Origin: Azolla caroliniana
Taxonomy: Eukaryota > Polypodiophyta
Direction of reading: 5' to 3'
DNA: 64,000 nt
NCBI GenBank assembly: GCA_043228905.1
Contig: JBHGNT010000002.1
Span: forward strand, 13,578,001 to 13,642,000
This document shows, one piece after another, positions 21,389 through 32,850 of this stretch (the first letter of the stretch is position 1; the number at the start of each line of letters is the position of its first letter). The translations under genes were made by a program, and so were the position numbers. The notes beneath the pieces were generated by a model. It did no database searches and was not told the origin of the DNA. It saw only the letters and a program-made list of their open reading frames with translations.

Positions 21389-22012
21389 GTGAGATGCTTT
21401 CTTGGTAAAGTTCTTACAATCAAAATTTCAAGCATTCATTTTGCTTGTGTATTTTCTGAACCTCCTTATTTATATTGCATACCCACAACTTGCATCATTG
21501 AACAAGTTTTGAACGTTGTTGGAGCTATCTCTTCGACCGAGACCTCTCAACTCCAATCTGCATCTCACACACAAGCTGAGATCACTATTGAGCAATTTCT
21601 CACTACTACCTTGAATCAATTGGCCGAAATGAGGCAAGCCAATATGGCATTGGAAAAGAAATTCCAAGAATTTATTATTGAGTCCAAGAAAGAAGGTGAA
21701 CCTTCTTTCGTAGTAATGTCATTCAAGGGAGATAAGAAAGAAAGAACCGAGGAGGCCATTAGCACTTGGCTTGGTTGTTGGGAGTCTCACTTTGAGCTCC
21801 ACCCCAAGCCCAATGCTGTAAAAATTGGTTATGTCAGTCATGAGTTAGGTGGCCGAGCTACTACTTGGTGGCACAACCTAAGGACTGCAAAGAACTTACC
21901 CACAACTTGGGAAGGTTTCGTTGATGTTTTTAAGAAACAGTTTTTGCCGCCAGCTTCTCAAACTGAACAAGCGCCAGCTTCTCAAACTGAACCTCTTCGA
22001 TGCATATTGTAA
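21389..22012 (+). pseudogene. gag: Chromovirus D Gag
   Basis: The retrotransposon-gag region is clear from about residue 100: FVVMSFKGDKKERTEEAISTW and the later RATTWWHNLR and FKKQFLPP blocks typical of plant chromovirus capsids. After this, APASQTE is repeated and the frame ends at 22010-22012; the nucleocapsid continues in the other frame from about 21980. The first ATG (21389) may lie upstream of the true start. Confidence 0.75.
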
Positions 22013-22706
22013 GAAGCGGGGCCACACAAAGGATACCTGTCGTCGTCTTGAGAGGAAGTCAATGAACACCCCTCCTCAAGACAAATCTACGAGTCACACA
22101 TGTGAGTCTTTTGATGTTGTTGAAGTTCATACCAACCACTTAAGTTCATGTGAATGCACTTTTCCTTCACATTTACTTGGACCTAATGATTTACTCCGAG
22201 CAATCGGGTATATCAATGGAACACAAGCACATTTCTTGTTTGATTCCGGTAGTTCTCACAATTTTCTTAATGATCACTTTGTGCAGCAAATGGAACTCCA
22301 CATAAATGCAAGTGATCATATCTATCAAGTTCACATGGCAAATGGAAGCGTTCAATACATCAGTGGTGTTGTTTATCAACTGCCAATTCAAATATATACC
22401 TATTTGGAGAAGCTATACTTTCATGTTATGAAACTACAATCTGTAGATGTCATTTTAGGATACCCTTGGTTTTTTAATAAAAACCCTTCTTTGTCCATTG
22501 ATTGGGTTAATCACTCAATCACATTTGAACTTAATAATTGTAAACATTTTATTCAATGTTCCAAACTTCCTTCTCGTTCACTTTTGTCTTCTATATCTTT
22601 AAGTGAGTATTCTAGTTCATTAATTTATTCGTGTGTAATTGATCTTGCGCTTGAATTTTATTATTTTAATATTGACGCCACACAATTACCACATTATGAC
22701 CAATGA
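21921..22706 (+). pseudogene. Chromovirus D nucleocapsid end and protease
   Basis: The frame carries a zinc knuckle remnant, DAYCKKRGHTKDTC, in which the first Cys is missing. Protease has FLFDSGSSHNFL (catalytic Asp-Ser-Gly) and the VILGYPWF motif. The frame ends at TGA 22704-22706, and RT begins in a nearby frame. It would process the polyprotein in the particle. Confidence 0.8.
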
Positions 22707-22797
22707 TTACTCGAATCTATTTTAGACGATTTTCAAGACGTGTTTCCTAATGAATTGCCGCTTACTTTACCACCAAAACGTAATGTGAACCATCAAA

Positions 22798-24171
22798 TTG
22801 AACTCATCTGAACTCATCCCCGATGCTGCTCATGTTAGCATTCCACCTTACCAACTTAGTCGATTAGAAGAGGATGAGATCGCTAAAGAACTTAAGGAAT
22901 ACTTGAGTATGGGCCACATTAGGTATAGTAAATCACCTTGGGGTGCGCTAGTTCTATTAGTTAAGAAGAAGGAAGGTTCATGGCGAATGTGTATCAATTA
23001 TTGTCATTTGAATAAAATGACAATTAAAAATGCATATCCGTTACCTCGTGCCGATGATTTGATTGATTGTTTGCATAGGCCCCGATATTTTACGAAAATT
23101 GACTTACGAACAGGGTATCATCAGATTCACATTCCTGAGGATGATATTCCTAAAACCGCTTTTCGTACGCGCTATGGCCATTATGAGTTTTTAATCATGC
23201 CTTTCGGGTTGACTAATGCTCCAGCCACATTCCAACAAGCGATGAATGATGTTTTCGAAGATCAACTCGGCGATTTTGTTGTCGTCTTCTTGGATGATAT
23301 TTTGATATATAGCCATACCTTGCAAGATCATGTTCGATTTGTTTTGCAAAAGTTGCGTGAATACTCTTTCTATGCAAAACATTCAAAATGTGATTTTTTC
23401 CAAAAATCTATTGTGTACCTAGGTCATTTAATTACGGAAAATGGCATTGAAATTGAACCTTCTCATATTGAAAAGATTAAACTTTGGCCCATTCCTCGTA
23501 ATATTCATGAACTAGGATCATTCTTAGGACTTGTTGGATTTTTACGAAAATCAATTTGTAACTATTCCAAATTGACTACACCATTAACTGACCTTTTAAA
23601 AGGTCATTCACGTAAGTCTGTCAAACCGATTGCATGGAATGAACAACTTGACAAATCATTTGAGACACTCAAAGAGCAAGTGTGTCAGGCTCCCACTCTT
23701 CTATTACCGGACCCTTCTAAGCCTTTCTCACTCGAAACTGATGCTAGTGATTATGCTATTGGTGTTGTTGTTTATCAAGGCAGTCACCCTATTGCTTTTG
23801 AAAGTAAGAAGCTTGATGCTGCTCAATCTTTGTATTCGGTTCAAGAGAAAGAGTTGTTTGTGGTAATAAATGCACTTAAAACATGGAGGCACTATCTCTA
23901 TGGAAATAAATTTGTGGTTACAATAGACCATCAATCATTGAAGTATTTTTGTGACCAGCCAGATCTTGTTGGTGGTAAAGTCCGTTGGGATGAACTTATG
24001 CAAGATTTTGATTTTTCCTTACGGTATCACAAGGGTTCTATGAACACCGTTGCAGATGCTCTTAGTTGCATTAAAGAAGTTAACATGCTTAGCTTCACGG
24101 AAATAAAATCTGATCTTTTAGATCACCTTCAAGGGAAATACCTTGATGACAGTTATTTCTCAAAATACTAG
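22798..24171 (+). CDS. Chromovirus D reverse transcriptase-RNase H, 457 codons
   Basis: RT shows the expected blocks: WRMCINYCHLNKMTIKNAYP, the FTKIDLRTGYHQI finger-palm block, FGLTNAPATFQ and the catalytic FLDD (23287-23298). RNase H follows, with TDASDYAIG, SVQEKELF and NTVADALS. The frame ends in TAG at 24169-24171, a little before the integrase finger, so a polyprotein cannot be made without readthrough. The listed ATG is internal to what was one long pol frame. Confidence 0.85.
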   Translation: MNSSELIPDAAHVSIPPYQLSRLEEDEIAKELKEYLSMGHIRYSKSPWGALVLLVKKKEGSWRMCINYCHLNKMTIKNAYPLPRADDLIDCLHRPRYFTKIDLRTGYHQIHIPEDDIPKTAFRTRYGHYEFLIMPFGLTNAPATFQQAMNDVFEDQLGDFVVVFLDDILIYSHTLQDHVRFVLQKLREYSFYAKHSKCDFFQKSIVYLGHLITENGIEIEPSHIEKIKLWPIPRNIHELGSFLGLVGFLRKSICNYSKLTTPLTDLLKGHSRKSVKPIAWNEQLDKSFETLKEQVCQAPTLLLPDPSKPFSLETDASDYAIGVVVYQGSHPIAFESKKLDAAQSLYSVQEKELFVVINALKTWRHYLYGNKFVVTIDHQSLKYFCDQPDLVGGKVRWDELMQDFDFSLRYHKGSMNTVADALSCIKEVNMLSFTEIKSDLLDHLQGKYLDDSYFSKY

Positions 24172-24193
24172 ACGAAAGTCGAATATGGTTTAG

Positions 24194-25144
24194 GTGACCT
24201 GTCACATTACAAACGGTTTGTTCTACCGTAGTGGAAAGGTCTGTGTTCCAGATTTACCAAACGTAAAACAAAAAATTCTTCATGAATGTCATGATGCGGG
24301 TCATCCTGGAATACAACGCACACTCATTCTCATCTTGAGTTCTTTTTTCTGGCCTAAGATGCGCTCTAACATGCATAAATATGTAACTCAATGCTTACAA
24401 TATCAGATTAATAAGTCAAAACGACTTAAAGTTGTTGGTCTTTTACATCCCTTAGATATTCCCAACAACAAATGGGAAAGTATCTCAATGGATTTTATTG
24501 TTAGTTTACCTCGTACACAGAGGGGTCATGATGCCATTTGGGTTTTCGTTGACAGACTAACAAAATTGGCTAGATTTATTTCTACCAAAACCATGGTAAT
24601 TGCTCAACAATTGGCTTATCAATTTGTTGATGAGTTATTTCGTTTTTATGGATTACTGATGGATATTGTTAGTGATCGAGATTCCAAGTTTACTAGTGGC
24701 TTTTGGACTCAAGTCTTTAAGAAACTAGAAACTACATTGAGCATGAGTTCCCCATATCATCCTCAGTCTGATGGACAAACTGAACGAGTTAATCAAATTA
24801 TTGAGGACATGCTTCGAGCTTATGTAGCAAAAACCCCTTCTAAGTGGGAGCAATACCTTCCTATCTTAGAATTTGCCTATAATAGCTCTAAACATACATC
24901 CATTGGATATAGTCCTTTTATGTTGATGTATGGTTTTCCGCCACGTGCACCAGTCGATGTCACGATTCATCGTGATACATTAGACAGTACACGCAATTTT
25001 TTGCAAGACATGAACCAAATGTTGCATATTGCCAAAGAAAATGTCAAGACAACTCAACATCGTGCTCGATTTTATGATAATCAGGAGAGACGTCCTCATG
25101 CATTTACTATTGGTCAAAGAGGTTTTTTTGCATGTCCCTACTGA
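24194..25144 (+). pseudogene. Chromovirus D integrase
   Basis: The zinc finger has HECHDAGHPG and CLQYQ, where the last Cys of CXXC is Tyr. The DDE core has SMDFIVSLPR, SDRDSKFTS and DGQTERVNQ, all three acids present. The final part reads EFAYNSSKHTSIGYSPF. It is separated from RT by one stop at 24171 and shifts frame again before the C-terminal part. Confidence 0.82.
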
Positions 25145-25550
25145 CTCTATGTCATTGTCTATGGGCAAGTGCGCTAAGTTAGCCCCACGATATTGTGGCC
25201 CATTTGAAATCCTTAAGCGATTTGCATCATCGGCTTATCACCTTGCCTTACCCCGTAACGTTGGTATTCATCCCGATTTTCACGTCAGTTGTCTAAAACC
25301 ATTTTTAGGCTTTGGTGATAACACCATCAAAATCCAAGATCTTGTAACATTAGAGGATTTTATTTACAAACCTCATGTTCCGGAACAAATTCTTGATTCT
25401 CGTACTAAACGTTTACGTTCTAAAGAGATTCGGCTATTCAAAATCAAATGGATGGATAAACCTATTGATGATGCCACATGGGAACGCAAGCATACTCTTA
25501 AGGCACAATTTCCTCCCTTTATATTGCAAGAGTGCAATCTTTTAAAGTAG
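25029..25550 (+). pseudogene. Chromovirus D integrase C-terminus and chromodomain-like end
   Basis: This frame has the GPF module (APRYCGPFEILKR, then IHPDFHVSCLKPFLG) and then PEQILDSRTKRLR and FKIKWMDKPIDDATWE. The last part matches the folded core of a chromodomain, which in chromoviruses guides insertion to heterochromatin. It ends 8 bp before the 3' LTR, with AAAGTAGGGGAGTA as polypurine tract. Confidence 0.78.
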
Positions 25551-25557
25551 GGGAGTA

Positions 25558-26032
25558 TGTTATGTACACATAACGTTGGTGAGGGTTGGTCACTAATATT
25601 TACATTAGTGAAGGGTATGTTCACTAATGTTAAAAAAGGGGCTAATGTGATTGGATAGAAGGAATGATAGGTGCATGCACTATCATGATTTGGGAAACCA
25701 ATAAATGGAGACCCTTTTAGAAAGGCACATCTATTCAAGGGGCCTAAGAAAAGGTATAAATATGAGGCTTAGTTACCCTCATAAGGACATTACGTCGAAA
25801 GGCTGTTGTCTTAGACACCGGTGGTGCGGGCTAGGCTTTCATCTCGACGATCGTGTTTATCTTTTCAAAGGTATTAGTCATCCTAATATCCGGCGGTATG
25901 GGACATCGGTGGTAGGTTGGCTATGTCTAGATCATAGCTTAGGGGTGCTCGGGTGGAACAGGTTCTTCTATCCAATCTATTTTCCTTCTTTTACTTTACT
26001 TTGGTCTATTCATTAGTAATAGACTCTTAACA
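25558..26032 (+). repeat. Chromovirus D 3' LTR
   Basis: It is 475 bp, from TGTTATGTACAC to CTCTTAACA. Differences from the 5' copy cluster at 25770-25810 and 25910-25960. Confidence 0.92.
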
Positions 26033-28060
26033 CAGAAGAGTGAAGTGTTTGAACACTTCCAAAAGTTCAAAAATGAAGTCGAAAAGGCACCCGGTCGGCA
26101 TGTCCGATGCCTTTGATCGAACGGCGACAAGGAGTATTTTTCCGATGCCTTTACAATATACCTTCGACAAGAAGGAATTCGGCAGGAGTTTACCTACCAA
26201 CGCACACCTCAGTAGAATAGAGTAGCTGAATGCAAGAACCGGCACATACTCGAGGTGGATAGGGCTGAATGATGAACGAGAAACATCTACCAAAATCATA
26301 TTGGGGTAAAGCGGCGAATATGGCCGTCTATCTGATGAATTGTTGCACAACATCAGGAGTGCACGATATTACCCTCTGTGAAAAGTTCTATGGGAAGAAA
26401 CCGGATCTATCCCAGGTCAGGATATTTGGTTCAATAGTCTATGTACATATTCCTGAGGAGAAGTGGCAGAAGCTCTATCCCAAGTCAGAGAAATGTATAC
26501 TCGTAGGGTACTCACTCGAGCAAAAAGGGTATAAGTGTTTCAACCCGTCCACCAAGAAGGCACGAGTGAGTAAGGATGTCGTCTTTGATGAGTCGGCATC
26601 TTGGTATACAATCGAATCAGTCCCATCCGACACAGTCAAAATGGAGTTCAACACAAAGGCAAGGGAGGATGATCGATCGAGGCCCACATCAGAGGAAAGT
26701 CAAATCACAACTAGGTTGAATGGACCACAAGATCCTCCAAGAGACCAAATCACATTGTGGCTAAGTCCGAAACGGGAAAAAAGAAAGGCCAAAATGCCTG
26801 AGTACGAAGACTCAAATGGAAATGAATCAACTCACTCACATGAGAGTGAGTATGGCGGACTTGATGTGCCCATCATGAGGACACCAGGAGCACCACGTCA
26901 TTCCACCCGATTTGGCCACAACGACTACGTGGCATATCATTATGCATTCATGATGAAGGTGGTCACTGGTGACAGTCTGAAGCCACAAAGGACCGTAGAT
27001 GGGTCAAAGCGATGAATGAGGAGATGTAAGCACTCTCCACGAACGAGACATGGGATCCTGTCCCTTATTCACACCACCAAAAGGCAATTGGATGCCTATG
27101 GATCTTCAAAGTGAAGCACAATGGCAATGATATTGTCAATCGGTACAAGGCCCGGCTTGTGGCAAAGGGCTACGCGCAGACACACGGTGTCGATTACGAA
27201 GAGAACTTTTCCCCGATGGCAAAGATGACTACAATTTGAACTGTGATCGCGCTTACAATAGCAAAAGGGTGGCACCTCCACCAAATGGACGTAAAGAACG
27301 CATTCCTCCAAGGCGAGCTAGAAGAGGTGTACATGACACAACCACCTAGATTCGGGTCAACGACGCATTGACTGTTGTCAGCTGACTCGAAAAGCCTCTC
27401 TACGGTCTCATGGAGGCGCCGAGGGCATGGCATTTGAAGATCACACAACATCTTTGTCAAATTGGCTTCAACATGTCAAAGTCCGATAACTCTCTGTTCA
27501 TTCGGAGCGACTCCAGAGGAAAGGTATTTATATCTATTTATGTGGATAACTTGGTCATAGGAGGAGAGCATTTAGCAAATATAGAGCACATGAAGAAGCT
27601 CCTCTCGAGGCGATTCGAAATGAAAGACATGAAGGAGCCTCATTACTTTCTAGGAATAGAAGTAATTCGGATTCCCGACGGCATCATGCTTTCACAGAGG
27701 CACTATATCCTCAATCTTCTTTACAAGTTTGGAAGCCGATCGAAATCTAAAGCTAGATGTTAACTTAGGCACTAGAGAGTGTGGGCCGACGCTCTATAGT
27801 CAACTAGTTGTCATCTACCTCACGATTACCCGACCCGACCTGAGTTACCCAGTCGGCCTCCTTATCCAGTTCATGCAAACTCCACGAGACATCCGTCTCG
27901 ATTGTGCTAAGTGAGTGCCAAGGTATGTGAGTGGAACCATGGATTTCAGCATCCTCTAAAAATCAGCCACATTGACACAACTCGAAGAGTACACCGATGC
28001 CAATTGGGTCGGCCACAAAGCCGATAGACGATCAAACTCAGGGTTTGCATGGCCAGTGTG
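26033..28060 (+). pseudogene. Copia B integrase end, RT and RNase H remnant
   Basis: Integrase resumes with KSEVFEHF and goes through SYWGKAANMAVYLMN and VRIFGSIVYVHIPEE to the linker, open at 26269-27015. RT has [20 protein letters not shown] and [13 protein letters not shown]. Its catalytic box reads YVDN (27539-27550), with Asn for the second Asp, so the enzyme is dead. RT pieces lie in several frames with stops at about 27015, 27027 and 27236. The RNase H is cut short near 28060 at YTDANWVGHKADRRSNSGF; no 3' LTR follows. Confidence 0.83.
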
Positions 28061-29077
28061 TGTAGGCCTCGGGTTACACCAACCATATATAAATTGCATG
28101 TGCATGAAGAGTGTAGGGTCAATTGTTTTTCAGAAATATATAATGTCTTTGCATGTGTATATGGCATGTGGGATATAGTTTAGGCATTATGTGTAATAAA
28201 GCACAATATGAAGGAATTTTGTTAACAATCCTAACAACTTGATCATTGCTATGGTTTTATAACATTAATGTTTGCCTTTATTTACAAGAGAGTAGAAAAT
28301 GATAGCCTTGCACTTTAAAACTTAAAATTTGCAAAAAAGGGAGTTTTAATATTAGCAAGTCAAGGTGTGGTATGCTTTTTACAATGTCGACGGGTATAAT
28401 TAATATTCGAGATTTGATTTGTCCAATTATTATTATTGATACAATCTAATCATTTCAAGTATTATTACATCATGGGATCAAATCAAGGGCGAAATATTTT
28501 CTTTATCTAACAATATGGCTAAATTGCGCTTTATAGGAGATCTCTACAATGCATGTTATGATCATACCTTTTTAAAGATAAATTGTTCTTCTGTTGTAAA
28601 AACGTATTGTAGCTGTGGATATGTATCTTTAAAGTGGTGCAATATCAACTTGTTGCTATATTGCAAAATCACATACTGTTTAATTTTACATGCAATTCCA
28701 TGGAATTTGTTGGATGCTCACTATTCTTACATTTTATTGTTACGTTTTGAAATTTGAACTTTTAAATGTAAAATCTATCTCTCTCTCTCTCAAATCTATC
28801 TATCTATTTAAATTATATATATATATAGTTTATACATTTTAAAAGCCTTATAGACAATGTGACATGTAGTACTTATAAGGAAATTCATTTAGTATCTCTG
28901 CATTTTCCTACCTCATTATGTAAAATATATGATGGCACAAGGTGTCCTTTTAGAATTTTTGGAGTTTGAGCAAGACTATGTAATGAGTGACAAAAAAGAA
29001 CACTAAATGGCCAATATTAAATAGATCTAGCATTCCTAGATGGACGATACATTAGAGCATGTAAGAATCATTACAAC
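28061..29077. other. No gene recognised
   Basis: AT-rich sequence with a short CT run near 28780 and a TATATA run near 28816. I see no element boundary apart from the truncated Copia B at its left and the target duplication of the MITE at its right. Confidence 0.6.
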
Positions 29078-29085
29078 CATATAAT

Positions 29086-29660
29086 CATAGTTCCTAATAT
29101 TCGCGTACGTCCAATTTACTGGACGTACGCGAACGTTTGCAAACGTACGCGTATGATACGCGATATTCGTTTGGCTTTTTTTTTTTTTTTGACTTTATTT
29201 TGGTTTTTTTAATTTTTGATATTCATAATATTTTGTGAATAGAAGTGACATCTGACACACATACACACACTCTCTCTCTCTCTCTCACACGAGAACTGAC
29301 AGATTTTCTCTCTCTACAAAATCTAGATATCTAATATACATATTACATACTCCCTCACACAGACAAAACCCATAGCTCCTCTCTCTCTCTCTCTCTAGAG
29401 TCTAGATATACACTCAATCACTGTCTCCTCACACATGCAAAACAGGGCTTCTCTCTCTAGACCACACACGCTCTCTCTCTCTCTCTCTCTCCCCCTCACA
29501 CACACACACACTATGTACACCATATACACCATATGTATATATAATATATCTATGTACCGCGTATGGATTTCAATCATACTTGGAGCCTTTTCACGTATGA
29601 GTATGATACGAATATTGGCGTTTGAGTATGACACGAATGGGACGTATGGCTAGAACTATG
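29086..29660. mobile_element. Candidate hAT-type MITE, 575 bp
   Basis: CATAGTTC at 29086-29093 and GAACTATG at 29653-29660 are perfect inverted ends. The inverted match goes on, with gaps, to GTACGTCC (29105-29112) against GGACGTAT (about 29640-29647). The 8-bp CATATAAT stands on both sides (29078-29085 and 29661-29668), the duplication size of hAT elements. The subterminal parts are rich in CGTACG and GTATGATACG words. The middle is CT/CA microsatellite with no transposase, so it would be non-autonomous. Confidence 0.65.
29100..29146. repeat. Palindrome cluster at the left end of the MITE
   Basis: A 14-bp perfect inverted repeat with a 6-nt spacer (29100-29113 and 29120-29133, arm TTCGCGTACGTCCA) is followed by the 14-bp palindrome ACGTTTGCAAACGT (29133-29146), then CGCGTATGATACGCG. 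Such subterminal structure could bind transposase or form a hairpin. Confidence 0.9.
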
Positions 29661-29668
29661 CATATAAT

Positions 29669-30584
29669 ACGACATAATAGGGATACAATTTGCTTTTAGA
29701 AATATCATACAAGAATATTAAATAGGATTTTGTTAGTATATGTTTGGTTTTAAGGATGTTAAATTCAAATTATATGTGCTACGATTTTCTTGTGCTACGA
29801 AGAAGATGAAAGGTGTGAAGCAAATATATAGGTGCCGCTTCTCCTTATCACATGAACTAGATCCATAAACTCTAATGAACATAATCTCTACTAGATTTTT
29901 AAAGCATTGTTCAATATTGAACATAATCTTGAAAATGAGGAGATATTAATTATAGACCTATTATTAATTATATGATATTAGGAAGTCTACAATGGCAATA
30001 TAAAGGATAAACTCTATGTATTGATAAAGCATATATTGATTGAGTGGCGGTGCAATAAGTAGAAGTACATTATTAGAATAAGAAGGCCTATTTTGAAATT
30101 CAACTACTTCGGAAGTATGAAATATTTCAAGATAGATTTGCACAATCTAAGTGTCATCTAGAGAAATTTTACAGTATTCTAATATAAATGGGACACATTA
30201 AGAACTATGAGGGGCCTATAAACTAACATGCCTAACAAACATCGTGTAAAGCTCTAACGTGATAGCCAATGGTTTTGGATACTCGTGATAAGATTGTGCC
30301 AGACAATAAAATCTCATTGGATATGGCTCAACAATATAATCAGTATGCGTACGATGGTTGAGTAACATACAAGGTTTTAGAAATGACCACAACATCAGAA
30401 GATGACAATCACATTATTCTTCTATCATATGCATCCTATGGAAGTTGTTTAATTTGGTTAAGAGATGCATATCTATAAAACACATGATATTTTAGATTTT
30501 GGAGCTCTCTAGTAAAGTATATTTGTGTGTTTTAGGCCAATCATAGAGGAGTCATAGGGAATTTCCTTTTATATGATTTTGGTG

Positions 30585-30631
<47 letters not shown>

Positions 30632-31639
30632 TTTCCATTGTATGGTATGTGCTAGGCAGTCACTCATCACCCAAAATGTTTTGTATAGTTAAAGAAAGAG
30701 AATATATTCAAGATAATGTGAAGGATACAAACAAATAAACAAGCTCAAAGTGAAAAGAAACTGATTTGTTTTAGTTTTAGAGAATACGTGAAGAAAATGC
30801 ACACCACACACTCCAACATGTTAATTTCCAAGAGTCTAATCACTGTACTAGTGGTGGTTGTTTTCTTTTGCTTTCCTCTTTTGTCCTATCATGTGTGTCC
30901 ACACGTCTCCGTGCTCTTGTTGGTAACTTTGGATGTTATATAGAGTTAAATATTCTAGGATTCGGATCTTAATTCCGCCAACTGATGGAAACATCGTGTG
31001 TTGGTCCATCGAGGGGAATATGCTTCCCTTGCTAAATTGCATGAAGATAGGGTGGTGTTTTGCGATTCTTTTCCCATCTCAATATTGTCTAAGATAATAA
31101 TGTGACTCACAAAAAAACACTTTTGATAAGGGAGTGAGAATTTGATCTAACTAATGTAAATCTCTATGAGAATCAAGGCCACATGGTCAATTTTGAATTT
31201 GATTGGGAATGTGACATCCACATCCTTTTAACAGTCACAAAACAAAGGTCATCTTGTTGAGTTCTTGTATTTTACATTATGTGTGTCCATATATAATACA
31301 TATTCATATTATAGAATCAAGATAAGAAAACTCATGCAATAAATATTATCATCTCCACAATGACATGTGGTAAAGGACATCTATCAGCAAAATCTCTCTA
31401 ATTTTCACCCACAAAACATTTAAAGCTTCAATATGCCATAAATTTTCACTACTTTTATAGCTCTTTCCATTCCTTTGGATTAACTCAAAAGTCAAGGCTT
31501 TGATCTCACATGTTGGTGATGGTAAGTTTTAGGTGTCATCACTAATAATGACCTTATGATGTTTGGATGCCTCTCTATTCAAATGTGTGTCAATTGTACG
31601 TACCAATTGTAAGAATCTATATCAATGTTACGAAAAAAA
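29669..31639. other. No gene recognised; GA microsatellite
   Basis: AT-rich DNA with stops in all frames. A (GA)n tract lies at about 30588-30628. No LTR, RT or transposase motif was seen. Confidence 0.6.
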
Positions 31640-32060
31640 GGAGAAAATAATTCAGATAAGGTGTTAGATCACCCGACCACTCCCTAATGAAGGTTGAGAG
31701 ATAGATCTGAAGCCTCGATTAGTGTCCCATACCACTGAGTTTGGACATGGACCATATTTTAGGTTTTAGAAGTAGGCACACATTCATAAATCTAGAAGTT
31801 TTCCACAAAGTTAGAGTCCCTATCTAAAATAATAAAGATGACCCCCTTCATGAAGGTAACTAGCATTATTATATAGGCTCAAACCCTAGGCCCTTGTTTG
31901 TCTCACACTAGAATGCTCAAGCCCTAGGTCCTTGTCTACATTACACTTGAGGCTGAAACCCAAGGCCCTTGCCAAGTGATTAAACACTCTATAATTATCT
32001 CAAACTAGGATTAAGAATAACTCAATCCTTACTCTTCACTCCTTCCTCACCTAACCCTAA
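31640..32060 (-). repeat. Old LTR relic, chromovirus H-like
   Basis: CACCCGACCACTCC, CCTCGAT and GTCCCATACCAC at 31670-31733 occur in the same order at 54100-54163. Next, TATATAGGCTCAAACCCTAGG parallels the TATA region at 54290-54305. In the opposite strand this resembles the H LTR at 62337. It is strongly diverged and its edges are uncertain. Confidence 0.4.
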
Positions 32061-32355
32061 GTTTCGAGAACTACGATTAGGCTATGCTTGTAACATCAAC
32101 CACTTGCAATGACAAAGAGGGGCATGTGAATCTGGACGTGTTTGTGGCTAAATGTATATGTTTATTTGAGAATATGCAATTCTAATGTTGTGTGTAAGGT
32201 TAGATGCTAGCCTTTTGTTGGTGAAATTATACACACATATGTGCATTACACATGATAGTGGGATATAATATAGGTACATATATTCCTATGTAGATGTATT
32301 TTGTTTTCATGCACGTATAAGTGTTTTACGTACATCATTTTGTGCATGAGACCTT

Positions 32356-32823
32356 TGTTGGGGATATGTCCCTTCATTGGGAGGAACCGACTGTTTGGAA
32401 GTAACCGACAATCGAAGAGTCGACAATAGAGAGTCGATTGTTTATTATTATAGCATTAATAATATTTATGATATGTGGCAGTGGCTACAATTGTAAATGG
32501 GCTATACAATGTATCAATATATATACATCTAGGGCAAAATAGTGCAGTGTGTAGACAGTAGAGGTCGAGAGAGAAAGCAAGCGTGAGAGACAACAAGTGG
32601 TGCCATAGCTGTGTGTGCAACAACAGACGCCAAGAGCCTTGCACGGCTGATACACTCAGATGGAGTGTTGTAATCTTTCGATTGTACATCCACTGTATAG
32701 TGAAGTTCTGTTTACCCGTGGTTTTCTCCCGCTTTAGGGTTTCCACGTAAAACTCTGTGTACTCTGTCATTGTGTATCTTCAACATTGTTTGATCTTGTG
32801 ATTTCACGAATCGATCTCTAACA
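32356..32823 (+). repeat. Copia E 5' LTR
   Basis: It is 468 bp with ATATATATACATC near 32518 as the likely TATA region. The primer site TCTGGTATCAGAGC follows at 32825. Confidence 0.92.
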
Positions 32824-32850
32824 ATCTGGTATCAGAGCTTGAGGTGCAAG

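Larger units (their letters stand above)
19456..26032 (+). mobile_element. Ty3/Gypsy chromovirus D, complete ends
   Basis: The LTRs are 471 and 475 bp (19456-19926 and 25558-26032), differing by roughly 4-5 %. TAGAA (19451-19455) and CAGAA (26033-26037) flank the element. The interior has a long leader, gag, protease, RT-RNase H, integrase and a chromodomain-like C-terminus, in Ty3 order. The coding is broken by a few stops and shifts. It lies inside Copia B integrase. Confidence 0.93.
16872..28060 (+). mobile_element. Ty1/Copia retrotransposon B, nested host, 3' end missing
   Basis: It has an LTR-like segment, primer site, gag, protease and the start of integrase up to 19010. A solo LTR (19011-19399) and chromovirus D (19456-26032) interrupt the integrase. 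Integrase, RT and RNase H then continue to about 28060. No 3' LTR is visible. Removing the two insertions rejoins the integrase reading (GGCPYY, then TFIDDFTRHTWIYAM, then KSEVFEHF). Many stops and frameshifts show it is old. Confidence 0.88.

Noticed and set aside
28515-28757. 80-codon open frame as a small gene
   Set aside because: No motif, repeat or promoter support; length is expected by chance in this AT-rich DNA.
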